The position numbers and the translations under genes were made by a program. DNA of 64,000 nucleotides, taken from assembly GCF_003369915.1 (NCBI RefSeq), contig NC_046677.1, positions 19,982,913 to 20,046,912 of the forward strand, read 5' to 3'. This DNA is from Drosophila miranda (taxonomy: Eukaryota > Arthropoda > Insecta > Diptera > Drosophilidae). Shown here in pieces: positions 1 through 12,200 of this stretch. Each line of letters begins with the position of its first letter. The stretch's first letter is position 1. The notes below the pieces were generated by a model. That model had not been told where the DNA came from and searched no databases. It saw nothing but the letters and a program-made list of their open reading frames with translations.

Positions 1-2955
1 ATTGCTAGCTGATAGATAGTATTTTTAATGATACGATATCTTTTTGATATGTAAAATGTATTATTTCATTGTCTTCTGCATTTTACTCATTATAGGAAAA
101 TCATATTCTTGGAAAATTAAGAGGAGTGAGTTCTTGCTGAGAAGTTAGCTCTGTAATATGTATTTGGAAAAATAAAATATTGGTGGTGAACCCTTCTCGA
201 ATGCCTCGGGAATGATGTTCCCATCTTAAGGTAAGTTATTTTATCTAAATTAATGAATACTTTTATACACTTTTTATGATTTGATAGATTAAACTATTTT
301 GTATCTTTTATCCTCTTGTAATTCCAATAATGAAATATTGGTTGTGTTTTATTTACAATTTTCGTCCGGAGCTCTGGATCTCTTAATTTTGAAATACCAA
401 TCTAAAACACATGTGGAGGATAACAAAGGGACGACAAATCGAATATAGGTATCCTTGTACACCTGTAACCACGAATGGACCCATTCAACAGATTGTTATT
501 GCATTGGATGCTCTCGAGACATCATCAGATTGAGTGAGTACTTCCAACTTGATTTACGATTCATTTAAGACTTCGAATGAGTATTTCCTTGATTGTGCAT
601 CCATTGTTCGTGAACTATGTTGACGTCAATAGAAACTGTTGAATGCATTACCATAAGTGATATTATATTCTCAGCAGCTTTATGATTGTTCCCCACTAAT
701 TCCTGAGCATGACTTATGCGTGAATTATGATTATTTCGCTTGTAGTGCGCGACATGAGCGTGACTGTGACTGCCTTGACCCCTTCACCATCCCCATCCCT
801 GAAACCCCTTCGTGAGTGATACGTGATTGGAAATAATTTAAGCTCTGCTCTTCTGTGCTGTTCTGCTGCGTTGTGCTGTACGGCTGTCTTGCCTATCAGC
901 GCATGATAAACCAATTTGCGCAAATTTAAGATGAAAGAGAAGACAGGACCACAGCAGCCCCATGCCATGCCGCACCAGGCCACACCACGCACACATACTC
1001 GCTCGTATTCTCCTGAAATGGAAGCATTTTCACAACTGTCATTGAAATGTCAACATAAATCTACTGACAGCCACTGTCCCCCCCTGATTTCGCACGCTCA
1101 CTCGCTCATCCCAGCCTTTTCTTCTGGATCTGCCTCTGCCTCTGCCCCTCTCTGGCTCTGGCTCCCCTTTCCCCAGCGACTTTTGCGCGCTGCGTGACGT
1201 AAATGCTGATGAATATTTCTCATCTGTTGTCTGTGGTTCCCCGTCTGATGCGGGGCATCGAGATTGTGGGCCAGCTCGATGCTGGTGGCAGTGGGTGGTC
1301 GAGGGTATCCTCGGTTTGCCTTGCAGTTTTGTTATATGTCGTGGATTTCAGAGTTGGCTTCGGACTAGGACCAGGACGAGGACGATGAGGAGAACTCCTC
1401 ATTCTACAGCGAAATGGGCTTGTCAGTTTTGATGAACTATCTTTGGGTGCTCGCCGCATGGCATGGTCCTTGCCGTCCGCGTCGTCCTCATCGTCCTTGT
1501 TCATTGCTAATGCTAATGCCCCTGACAGAGATCTATGTGCGGTCTGATTCATTCGAGTCGCAGTCCTAGTCTCAGTCGCAGACCCACTCCTAGTCCCAAT
1601 CCCAGTCTCAGGAGCACCACAAGATGAGGTCACGTACAATTGCGTCGACGCTGACTAGGACTCTTGTTTGGCTTATTAAATGTTTAGTTGTATTTTGCAA
1701 TTCCAGACAGTTTTTGGTCTTGTCTTGCCCATGCATTTAGTATTAATCTGGCTTAAATGTGATTAATGTCTGGCCGAAAAGGTTCCCATCCGGCAAGAGT
1801 CGTGCGGTCAGACACCCAAGTCCCTGTTAAACTAAGCCTCGCTTAGCAAATCTAATCAATATCACCCCCCTCCTCCCAACATACAGTTTTCAATTAAAGA
1901 GTATGTTTTGTGGAACAGCTGGAGATTTGCTAGATGTCTAGGATTTAATTTAATTTGTTGGAGAGCAAAGGCAGCTGCTGTGGGAGGTTCTTAAAACGGT
2001 ATGATTTATGCTGCTTGAGGAGTAGGAATGTACAGTTTTCTAGATGAATAGCTTATTTCAAGTTCTTTTATGCCTACATTTGCGCCACTTTTAAAAATTA
2101 TCCTTTGAAGGCTCACAAGATATAGTTTGACCACAAGATATAGTTTGCACGACCCTTTCTGCAATTCCCTTATATGAATCGACGCCCATTTTAATATTCC
2201 ATCTAAGAGAACCTAATCAATATCGCCCTTAGCCGATTCCCATCCATCCCATCCAGGCGTTCCATAACTTAATGATATCGTAACTTGCGAGTATGTATGG
2301 CTGTAGGGTGGTGGTCCATGGCAACATTCATTAGCTGTTTGCTGGGGCCAGCGGGTTTGCTTTAAAGTTGTTTGCCAGCTGCTGCTGCTTTTGGTGCTAT
2401 TCGTGCTATTCGTGCTGTTTGTAGTGCTGTGCACTTTGTGTGGTTTAATTAAAGCTCCGCAAGCAACACAACACAACTCCACACCAGTGCGGACACAGAG
2501 TGAGATGGCAGTCGACAGGCGGCAGCTGCCTTAAACCAAATTACACTAATTGGGTTACCATATGACAGGGCAATGCGTCGACTGTGACATTTGTTTGCCA
2601 TGGCTTGCCAATGCGTGCATTATATCCTGCCATATCCACCTCACAGTTGCGACACCCACAGCGCCGCCCACATGTGTGCGACGAGGCGTGGCATAAGCCC
2701 AGTCGCCAGTAAGTCCTTCACTTCCTCCCTGCTTGTAATAAGCTGCAAAATGATTTTCCGCATGCCGGCTGCTTTGACAGCTGGAATAACATCCATATGG
2801 CTCAAAGCAAAGGCAGTGGCAGTGGCGGTAGAGTGCGGAAATGCCGTCTGAAAGGAGCTTCAAAAGGGAGAACCCCATGAAGATCGTGTGGTCTTATTTG
2901 TGTGTGGATCAGCCAGGCAGAAACTTTAATTTATTCAAATTCTTCATCTTGAAGT
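1..2955. other. Spacer without a convincing gene
   Basis: No recognisable gene. The longer open frames (for example minus strand 1220-1639) run over low-complexity stretches such as repeated CAGTCNCAGTC/CTAGTC blocks and have no protein-like domain. Two good donor sites are visible on the plus strand (GTAAGT at 232, GTGAGT right after 533), and a 40-codon ORF at 411-533 ends just before the second donor, so non-coding or partial exons of a gene to the left are possible. Confidence is low. Confidence 0.4.
2930..2935 (-). terminator. Putative poly(A) signal (AATAAA, minus strand)
   Basis: TTTATT on the plus strand reads AATAAA on the minus strand, 21 bp past the stop of the 146-aa gene. The position fits a 3' end for that gene. 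Confidence 0.4.
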
Positions 2956-3396
2956 TTAAACATTTGCAGGCGGTTCAAAGGACACTCGCTTGCTGGGGAC
3001 CCCACCCGATGGTGTTTGTAGTCCTTCCAGTATGCGATTGAGTGCCTCCGAGCCGAGGGTATACTCCTGTTTATTGGCATCATTGTGCATGGCATCGATG
3101 TAGACACTGCTGCGATCCACGCTCCGATTCTCTTCGCTACTGAATAAGCGCTGCAACGCCGCATTGACCGTCTCCGAGCCAAGATCTGGCGGTTCGGTCA
3201 AGTCGGAGTGGTCCATTGCTGCGAACTCCTCGCTTGACATGGGGGAGCTGTCGATTGCCGACGTGTTTTTAATGCTGACAGTCCTGGGCGCAGTCTCTTT
3301 ATCGTTTGCGACATTCACGTGACGCACCACATTCGTCACCGTCAGTGCACCCATGGCACAGGACACCAACCACTGAGCAATTGAATTCATTGCCAT
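2956..3396 (-). CDS. Small uncharacterised protein (146 aa)
   Basis: Single-exon ORF transcribed divergently from the GFOD-type gene. I do not recognise the family. The first 30 residues are hydrophobic and neutral (start MAMNSIAQWLVSCAMGALTV), which could be a signal anchor or an organelle-targeting segment. The rest is polar and acidic with many Ser/Glu, including two similar stretches (LGSETVNAALQRLFSSEEN and LGSEALNRILEGLQT) that look like a short internal repeat about 50 residues apart. A minus-strand AATAAA follows the stop. Support for coding comes from the repeat, the codon-like composition, the shared promoter region with a conserved neighbour and the close poly(A) signal. Function unknown. 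Confidence 0.65.
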   Translation of the reverse strand: MAMNSIAQWLVSCAMGALTVTNVVRHVNVANDKETAPRTVSIKNTSAIDSSPMSSEEFAAMDHSDLTEPPDLGSETVNAALQRLFSSEENRSVDRSSVYIDAMHNDANKQEYTLGSEALNRILEGLQTPSGGVPSKRVSFEPPANV

Positions 3397-3737
3397 TTTA
3401 AATGGTTTTGATCTGTTTTAAAATAAAAATTTCCAATATTAAGGCTAAGGGATTAGCAGCGTACTAAGCGCATACTTATAAAATCTAACATTTTTAGGAA
3501 ATTCAAATTTAAATTTAAATATCCGCCTCAAGTGCTCACTGACGGAAGCTGTATTTTCGACGCACATCGCTCTTATGCTTTTGAGTATTTTTCGGTATAT
3601 TTTGAAACCGTGGCGTATATTTCGGTATATTTCTGAGGGTCAGACCGTATATCTTATCGGCGGGCACACTTAACATAAATTTTGTTTTGGTTTTTGTTAA
3701 CACAAAAAAACTCTTTTTTTGCAACCGCAGCTGGAAG
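3397..3737. promoter_or_regulatory. Divergent promoter with two motif-6 elements
   Basis: The intergenic region between two divergent genes holds two copies of a TTTCGGTATATTT-type element (about 3590-3603 and 3620-3633). These match the fly core-promoter motif 6 (KTYRGTATWTTT). A further related CCGTATATCTTATCGG stretch lies near 3645-3660. A pyrimidine tract ending in CCGCAG just before 3731 looks like a 3' splice site, so the GFOD gene may have a 5' UTR intron here. Confidence 0.55.
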
Positions 3738-4892
3738 ATGCTGCCGGGCGTGGGTGTATTCGGAACGGGCGAAATAGCCAATGTGCTGGTGCCCCTGCTG
3801 CGCGAAAAGGGCTTTGAGGTGCGCGCCATTTGGGGACGCACCCTAAAAGAAGCCAAAGAGACAGCCACCGCACAAAATGTTTCGTTCCACACGAACGTCA
3901 TCGATGACGTTCTTCTGCGAAAGGATGTGGACTTGGTGTTCATCGTGTGCCAGCCCTTCCTGCATGCGGAGATCTCTGTGAAGGCTCTGGGCATTGGCAA
4001 GCACGTAGTGTGCGACAAGCCCGCTGGACTGCATCAGCAGGATGCCTTGAAAATGGTTCGGGCCTCGCAGTACTATCCCACTCTGATATCGCTGGTGAAT
4101 CATCCTCTGCGCTTTCTGCCGGCCTTCACGCATATGCGGCGCTGCCTGCAAGAGGAGCTAATAGGACCGCTGCTCGAGGTGGTGCTGATGGATGTGCGCG
4201 TGCAGATGGGCACACTCTTCCCGGAGAAATACAACTGGATGTGCGATGCGCAGATGGGCGGTGGAGCCCTTAATCTGGTCGGCAGCGTCGTGGATCTGGT
4301 TACCTTTCTGCTGCAGCAGCAGGCGGTGCGAGTGCATGGCGTCCTTAGAGCCTACACCAAGACGACGCCGGCCATCAATGGCATTCGGCAGATTACGGCC
4401 CCAGACTTTTGCAACTTTCAAATGGAGCTGGCCAGCGGCACCCTCGTCACGGTGGCCCTGCACAGCCATACGGTGCCGGCCAAGGCCTTCTCCCAGGAGG
4501 TGCTCGTCTATGGCAGCAAAGGACACCTTGTGGTCCGCGGCGGAGATCTATTTGTGCTGAAGGAGGGCCAGCCCAAGGAGGAGGCTGTTTATGTGGATGT
4601 ACAGGATCTGCATTTCGCCACAAACAACTCCCTCCTGCCCAGACCCTATATCAAGGGACTCTGTAAGATGGTCGGCGCACTAAAAGAAGCCTTTGGTAGC
4701 AAGGAGTCCTCGTGGGTAAAGGCGCCCGTCTCCACGGCCGCTACCTTCGAGGATGGGCTCTACGTCCAGGCCGTTGTGGAGGCCATACGCAAATCCAACG
4801 AATCCCGGCAATGGCAGCGCGTTCAGCTCTCCACCGATGCGCCCCTAAATCATGACCAGATCATTCGATATGCACGCATGTCTACCATGTAA
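3738..4892 (+). CDS. GFOD1/2-type oxidoreductase (Gfo/Idh/MocA family, 384 aa)
   Basis: The protein begins MLPGVGVFGTGEIAN, nearly identical to the start of vertebrate GFOD1/GFOD2, and aligns with them along its whole length. An N-terminal Rossmann fold has the glycine-rich turn at residues 4-11. CDKP is at 92-95, where family dehydrogenases carry an E/D-K-P motif. NWMCDAQMGGGALN starts at about 166, in the C-terminal alpha/beta domain. GFOD proteins are predicted NAD(P)-dependent oxidoreductases of unknown substrate. An in-frame ATG 17 codons upstream exists, but the start at 3738 matches the family and lies just after a splice-acceptor-like TTTTTTTGCAACCGCAG, so the upstream codons are probably intron. 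The fly ortholog is, from memory, CG3609. It shares a promoter region with the divergent 146-aa gene. Confidence 0.9.
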   Translation: MLPGVGVFGTGEIANVLVPLLREKGFEVRAIWGRTLKEAKETATAQNVSFHTNVIDDVLLRKDVDLVFIVCQPFLHAEISVKALGIGKHVVCDKPAGLHQQDALKMVRASQYYPTLISLVNHPLRFLPAFTHMRRCLQEELIGPLLEVVLMDVRVQMGTLFPEKYNWMCDAQMGGGALNLVGSVVDLVTFLLQQQAVRVHGVLRAYTKTTPAINGIRQITAPDFCNFQMELASGTLVTVALHSHTVPAKAFSQEVLVYGSKGHLVVRGGDLFVLKEGQPKEEAVYVDVQDLHFATNNSLLPRPYIKGLCKMVGALKEAFGSKESSWVKAPVSTAATFEDGLYVQAVVEAIRKSNESRQWQRVQLSTDAPLNHDQIIRYARMSTM

Positions 4893-6228
4893 TGTAAAGC
4901 GGGATCTGTGCAATCTCCATAAATCACTAATATATATTCATATATATTTGATGTGTTTAATCTATAAGCATTTACCTGATTTGGGGACTATCTATCAGAT
5001 ATATTCCTTCCTCGCATCCATCAATGTATTGTATTTAACTTATTTTCTTTGGCATTTACATTTTTGCTACTAATAAAATCGTTTTATTTAGTTTGCTAGA
5101 CTCTTAAATATGGAACTCTTCTGATATGCCTTAGTACATATACGATTGATATAGTTTTGTTGTAAAAAGTTTTGATTTCTTAAAGTAGGCAAAAGTTTTG
5201 ATTATTCGTATAGTTTGGAAACCTTTATGGGTCTTTGTTGCTCACTTCTTTGATCTATCATCAATATCTATCAATACAGTTTATTTTAATCAGAATAGTA
5301 CACAGTTTCCTGTTCTGATATTCCTGTAAATAATAGTTCTTCTTTGTCATATGTAAATTGTTCATGGCTTAACTAGTACGCATCAAAATGCAATCTTCCT
5401 TTTGTACTTCAAAATTCCAATCTGCAGGAACAATACCTTATGCATACCTTATAAAAACATTCCCAGAATTTCTTAATTTGATCTATATTCCCAAAAAAAC
5501 CAAAACAAAATCGAAATGAAAACCATATAAAATTATATATCAAATTTACCAAAATGTTTTTATTTAAGAAACTAAAACAAATCGAAATGTAATCTAAAAG
5601 ATTTGCTATATAAGAATTTCGATCATCATCAGCCGTTTTAAGCATACAACTCGAACTTAAAGTAAAACTAAAGCTAATCACTAAAGAGACAAAACAAAAA
5701 TGTTGATCACAAATGTATCTTTGTTGTGCGGAACCTTACGTACTTAGATGATGATACTCAAGATTTGGCATAGCCCGAATTCCAGCAGGAATCCCAGCTC
5801 GGTTCATGGGGGGTTGTTGTAAGGAAATTTGTAAATCGTAGGAAAATGGCAAGTTTTGATTGCTATGATGGAAACTGGGCGATTGACATTGTTTATGGGT
5901 AATTTTCGTTGATTTGTTTTTTGGTATTCAGCACTTAAACTGGAATAAGCTACCCTAAAGCCTTCTTGCATACAATATTTCAATGAATATTTAAATAAAT
6001 AATTAAGCTAGCTTCAACATCTACGATTGGGTCGATCAGTATAATATAAGAAAAGATCTCGCAGACGAAATATGTAGATGCAAGACTTAACCAAAGATAC
6101 GATACAGGGAGATACAGAGAAATAAAAACAGAGACTTGTTGATGGACAAACTCAACTATGTACATAGGGAACAAAACGTAAACTTAAGAACGTAAAAGAA
6201 TTAAACATAGAATTTGTAGGACTAGCTC
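4893..6228. other. AT-rich intergenic region between convergent 3' ends
   Basis: Lies between the GFOD gene (+) and the ABCG gene (-). It holds AATAAA at 5072-5077 (+), a plausible poly(A) signal for the GFOD gene, and AATAAA at 5559-5564 (-), possible for the transporter. Nothing else is recognised. Confidence 0.5.
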
Positions 6229-9200
6229 CTATCGTTTGTTCAGCTTGCGCCAGAGCGTGAGGATGGTCAGGACATGCATCACCCCGATCACTATGCCCAT
6301 GAGCAGCAGACAGTCGGACATGTGCACGTCCGAGATCATCATGTACTTGAGAAATACTTTGGGACTCCTGAAATGACAGTACATCGTATTCTCCGGACAC
6401 TCGAGGAAAGCGCGATCCATCCCATAGATCGCATTCAAAGCACCATGGAATCCGGCCCGGAAATAGCTCAAATGCCACATCCAACGGAACAGCGGTGTGA
6501 TGTCTATGTATCGTGTACAAAAGCCAAACACAGAGAACATCACCGCTAATATGGGTCCCAGAAATACGGCAAGCTGTCGGATTAAGATAAAATATCAATT
6601 AACTTTAGTTTCATTAATGTTGAGGTGTGATTAACCCACCTTTGTTGGCAGCGTGGCTCCCACGAAGAAGCCCCAGGCCTGGGCACTCAACGAAGCCATT
6701 ATTCCCAGCAGCATAAAGTAGTATATGCGAAAAGACTCCACGCTATCGTTACCCGTCAAATGAACGCTAATGATGATGTACAGGGCGGTGCAGAGGCTCT
6801 GTAAGAATAACACGATAATATAGGAGGTTAAGTAAGAGAAAAAGAAGAGATTGTAAGGGGGGTGCATGATTCGGAAGATCAAATACTTTAGCTCTACTAT
6901 TCTTCTACTCCTATAACTATTTATAAATTAAAATGATCATCTGATCAGTGCATCTATTTTCCTCCAAGCAGCACTGCAAAATCTTCATGTCGGTATAATT
7001 ACCCGTAAAATTTGATTTATTTCCCTCGTTGATTTCTAGCATGACTAAACTATTGCTTGTTTGAACCTATAGCTTGCAAGCTTGCATTGCATTCATGATC
7101 GGAAGCAATTGAGAATGCTCATTCTACAGCGATTCTTAAGATTCTCGGACCAGTAGCAATCGGAATCAGCAATCCATTAAGAGTAACGAAAGCAATTCTT
7201 TTGAAATCGAAACAACAGAACGTGGAAATTTCTCTCCGTCGGTGAACAATCGTTTCGGGGAATAGCTGGTAGCCAAATTGTCAGTGGAGTCCACTCCACG
7301 GGGCCACTTACGCGAGTCTGTCACGCAAAACAAACCTGAAAATCAGCGATTTCACGTCGCTAATTTGACTTAATGACCGGACCAGCAATTCATTAAACAA
7401 AAGCCCACCACCATCTATGATTGTTAAACATTAAATAATGATTGATGATGTCCATCATGGTGATGGGTAATGGGTGACGCGGAATGACGATGCGGGTGGG
7501 GATTACTAACCTGAAAGGGTATCTCGAAGGAGATCAGCGATAGGAAGTACGGCCCGAGTTTATACCAGCGATTAAAGTGCTCCCTTGTCAGCATGTCAAT
7601 TTCCAGCGGAACTGCAAATGAAAAAAATTAATTGAGAAATGTTATTTATTTATTAAATTCGATATGTGCCCGAAGGTGATATGTGTATGTGCATACACAT
7701 GTTTGTACCTATGTAGGTCAGGTCAGTAAACCGAAACCGGTAAAGATCTTAACTCGTATCCCCCTTATCCCCTTGATCTCTCTCTCTCTCTTTTTGTAAG
7801 AGAGATCCCCAGTCCCTGACACGGACTCATTTATTGTAAAAACGCTTCGAGAATCGTTCATATACCGGTTATATTATACAATAGCCGTAGCCCCCAAGCT
7901 TGTGTCGCTTGTCCATACGCTCATCGTCTGGTACTTTACGATTATTTACTTTTTAGGCTTCAGGATTGGTTTTATAAAGGTGAGAAACTCATTTTAGGGG
8001 TAATTTACATGGAAATTATAAATGACAAAGTGGTTCGACATTTTACATTTGATCAGATCTCCGACCTTGCTACGGGGTTAATGTGCGAATTCGGTGTGGA
8101 TATAATCGGGAGTGATACATATCATTCCGCAAATATTTCCCTAAGAGACTAATATCATAAGAGCTTTGAGGATTGTAGATGTTTGATGTCAATTTTTCTG
8201 TTCAATTTCGTTATGTCAAAAGTTATAGAGTTTAAAGTTGAATGATTTGATTGGCTATTCTTTTCTATTGCGAAACGAGTTTCCGCTTTTGGCTTTAAAT
8301 GCATATTTATGCATATTAATTTGATGTATTAATCCCTTATAAATTGTATGATATTCATTTTAGATAATTATTTTCCAGTTCCCAAGTTGGAGTACCTCTC
8401 CTCACTTCTACCCGTCGATATCTTCATTATTCGTATATTTATATGTATATTCATAAGCTCTCCAGTTTTGCCAATTCTCTCGAACAAGTATTAAAATTCA
8501 ATAATATCTTCAAACATTGATCTCCAGATTAAGCCGACTATCTTGTCCACTAATCTTCGCTCTTTTTGCCAATTAAAATTTAAAACTTTTGTGCAAATGT
8601 TAAGACAAATGTGTACGTGTATAGGCCAATCCGCATTCCGAGAAATACAAGCAACATAGTAGATACATACAGAAACAAGACAGTTGACAATATACACATA
8701 GAATTGCCGAAAAAAACAACAAGAGAGACAAAGCAAAGCCAAAGGTGGCCAAGAAAGATAAATAGGCATTGCACAAGACCCACCAAAGAACAGCAGCAGC
8801 AGCTGCAGCTTCGTCCAAATTTGGGGACAACTTTTGCATAATTTGTTGGCCACATTTTGTGGCCACAAGAATCAATGAATAGGAAATGTTGGCCGAAAAT
8901 GGGAGAGTCTCAGTCTCTGTCTGAGGCTGTTTGCCAGTAGCTGCCTCTGAAACACTTGAACAGACCCCCAGCACCATTGACTATACATATTTACTATCTT
9001 GGCGATACACAATCCCACTACTTACATTTCAAGACCACAGCCATTTTGCCCGTGTAGACCAAGAGCAGTGTCGAGCCGTACAGATAGACGTAATTGCCCA
9101 GCACGCTCTGTGCATTATTGCCCACGTTCAGGTAGAGATAGCCAAAGACGACGCCAATGAAAATGTGCGAAAAGATCCGAGCTAGAAGCAGAAACTGAAA

Positions 9201-12200
9201 AAGATACAAGGCGTACATTAGATATATTCATGTGGGGGCGGGGCAGCAGAAGTCGTGTCAAAACGACTAATTGATACCTGGGAAACAGGTATTATAATAA
9301 TTTTTGGCAGTTTATTCAATAACTAGATATATAAGAGGCACCTTCCACAGAAGACGATGATATCTCAAGGATGGTGATTGCTTTTTCCGTTTTATTAACT
9401 ATTTGAAAGATAAACTTCTTTTGCTCGAGCATCACCCAAGTCTTCCTTCTAGCTCTTTTAGTCTTTGATGTTAGTATTCAGCATTCTTCTGTAAGTTTTG
9501 GTTTGCCTGATAGATGATGCTCTTACATCTCCAATTCTACTCGTATCTGCGCCCTTCGTTTCTGCCTGGTAGCTCATAACAATCTTCGAGTCAACGTCCT
9601 TGTAACACAATACACCCTTCCCTGCACCTGCAGCTGCACAGGGTAATACACATGCACTCGTGCAGTCCGAGTGATGTTGGTCATTAGAACACGCTAAAAA
9701 CCGAAATCTATGTGAAGGTTAGAGCTGTGGAATAGCTCGTTGAAGTTATGGCCCGGTTGAGTGGTTCTCTGCTGCTTGGAGAGATCTTGAGATTCTCTAT
9801 CGTCGGTCTACGGTCTTCAGTCTTCGGTCGGGGTGTTTGACAAGTCAATAGCATATTGGCAAGGTGCTAAAACATTCACTCAAACGCAATTGCAATCTAT
9901 GCAAATCTGTATTAATCATTTTGTGCAGCGGTCGGTGGCTTGCAGGCAGCAACAAAATTATGGCCGGATGCTAATGCTAATTATTCATTAAACAATTTGT
10001 TCAATTTCACATTTAAAACAAATGCCATGTGCTAATTGCTCACATTCAGATGATAAACGTCATCCATCAATCTTGTGAGAATCGCTTTTAGCCGATGCCG
10101 CTAGCGCGGTAATTGATTCATTTGCCATGGTAAATATTTAAACTTTTGCCCCCACTCAATATTTATCACACCTGCAGCACAATAAGCGCAAATAGGCAAA
10201 GAAATAAAACTAAACGAGCTCTAAACTGTGACATATAATGGGTAAATAATTCTAATTAGGTATAGGGCCTTTCATGATATTTATTCACGTGAATCCGATG
10301 TGAGTATCTGTTGAGTACTTTCTTGGGAATAAGCTCTCAAGAGTTTTATTAGAGTTGAACAAATATTTTTGTATTAAAATGAAGCAGAATACTTCAAGTA
10401 GCTGTCTTGAAAGTACTTGCAGAGAAGCATATGGTTTGAAACTTCCTAAGCCCCGAAAACAGCTTTAAAATATTAAAAAATTAAATAAATTGCTTTGAAG
10501 CCACGAAACACAGCATTATATTCTCTTAATGTGCGCACATATGGCAATAACAATTATAATTATGATATGATCATAAGGCCACGAAGAGCCTCTGGAAACC
10601 TTCAACAATTACCTGCTAGTAACATCTATGGATTATACCCGCATATTATATCACTTGAAACCTCAGACTTTAAATTAAAGCCACACATAAATCTCATTTT
10701 TTGTGGTTTGTTTTTCCTTTTATTTTGTTTTGTTTTTTGTTTTTTTTTTTTTGCAAAATCCGAAAGCGTTGCAAAGTGCCAACCATCAAAAAAAAAAATT
10801 ACCTTTGCTTTGGCAATGAATTAAAATGGCAGCACGACAAATGACAATTAAATGAAATGAAATTATAAAGTAAAGCAACAATAATTTGGCACCAAAAACA
10901 AGAGATACAAAAAAATAAAATAAAAGTAAAGACCAGCTATTAAGGCAATTAGAAAATTAAAATGAAAACAAGATAGGAACTGGATTTCACTTTAATTTCG
11001 AGGACAAATCACCAGAGAGACAAATTACCAAATCAAAGTGACAGACCATCCAGGCCAGGCCCTAAAACCGGCTTATAAAAGCAATGGCTAACCATATTTT
11101 ATATAATTTATTTTATTTATGCATTCAAGTATAACTCACGTAGCTGCGACGGGCACAGATCAAGATGCGTTGCATCAGGAGCAGATATTGCATGAGGAAC
11201 GAGGCCGAGCTGGCGGCATTCGGTGCAGTGGCAAGCTCCTTGACGGTTGCTTTGACATTGGCGAGTGGCAGCTGCTGTTGCTGATTCTCTGATTGCTCTT
11301 GATCCACCAGCTCCAGCTCCGTGGGGCCACTGAGTGCCTTGATCTCCTCCAGCGCCAGTTCCTGCTGTGCCGGTTTCACATAGTCGTAGCTGGAGAATTG
11401 CGCCAGCGCAACTGTTGGCAACATTTGACTCGAAGTGCTCAGCTCTTTGCCGCCAATGTTGTCTGTAATTAAGGTGGAGAAACCAAAAAGCCGGTTAAAA
11501 AGTGTTTATGCTTAAAGAGATATAACATAGATCACACTTAAACTGAAATGGTACTTTCTTAGAGCTAACCGCCGCAGTATCGGATTTTTTAAAGCAGCTT
11601 CAGATGCTCCTAAATACCATTAAAGGACCTAAGGTCATATATCAAATGCCTCACTGTCAAATTTCTTTAAAATTTCTCAAGCAAAATATATGTTTGGTAA
11701 TGCTCAATTCAAATCACAGATGGAGATAATTACATGGGCTTTTAAATAGTAAAAGTACCAAAAAAAAAATAATCTATTTATAGAGATAGACCTATTTGTA
11801 AATTCAAAGTGTATCTCCAACATTGATCGAAAAAAAGCTTCCCCCAATTCTCGACAAGAAAGCCACACAAAAAACTCTTACCATTTATTGTTGCCATGAG
11901 CCGTGAGACATCCGCACTGCTCATATAACGATATCGATCAACATCCTCGTAATACTTTTTATTTGCCGCATGGATCAATTCATTCAGATCACGTTGATGC
12001 TCGCCGACGGCCACCTCCAGCACTGGATACAACATACAAATGAGTTGTACAAAAAATATATGCATATAGATTAGAGATCTGTATAGATCTCGACTTACGG
12101 TAATCAGCTGGATTGTGATAGCTGGGACAGACGAGCTGCTGTTCGGCAAGGAATGGCACGAGCTCTCGCACTGGGCCCTGGTACATGCAGTGACCATCGA

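Noticed and set aside
411-533. 40-codon plus-strand ORF ending just before a GTGAGT donor
   Set aside because: Too short, no recognisable similarity and an in-frame stop just upstream; could be part of a non-coding exon.
1220-1639. 139-aa minus-strand ORF
   Set aside because: Driven by repeated CAGTC/AGTCC low-complexity sequence; the peptide is Thr/Arg/Ser-rich with no domain.
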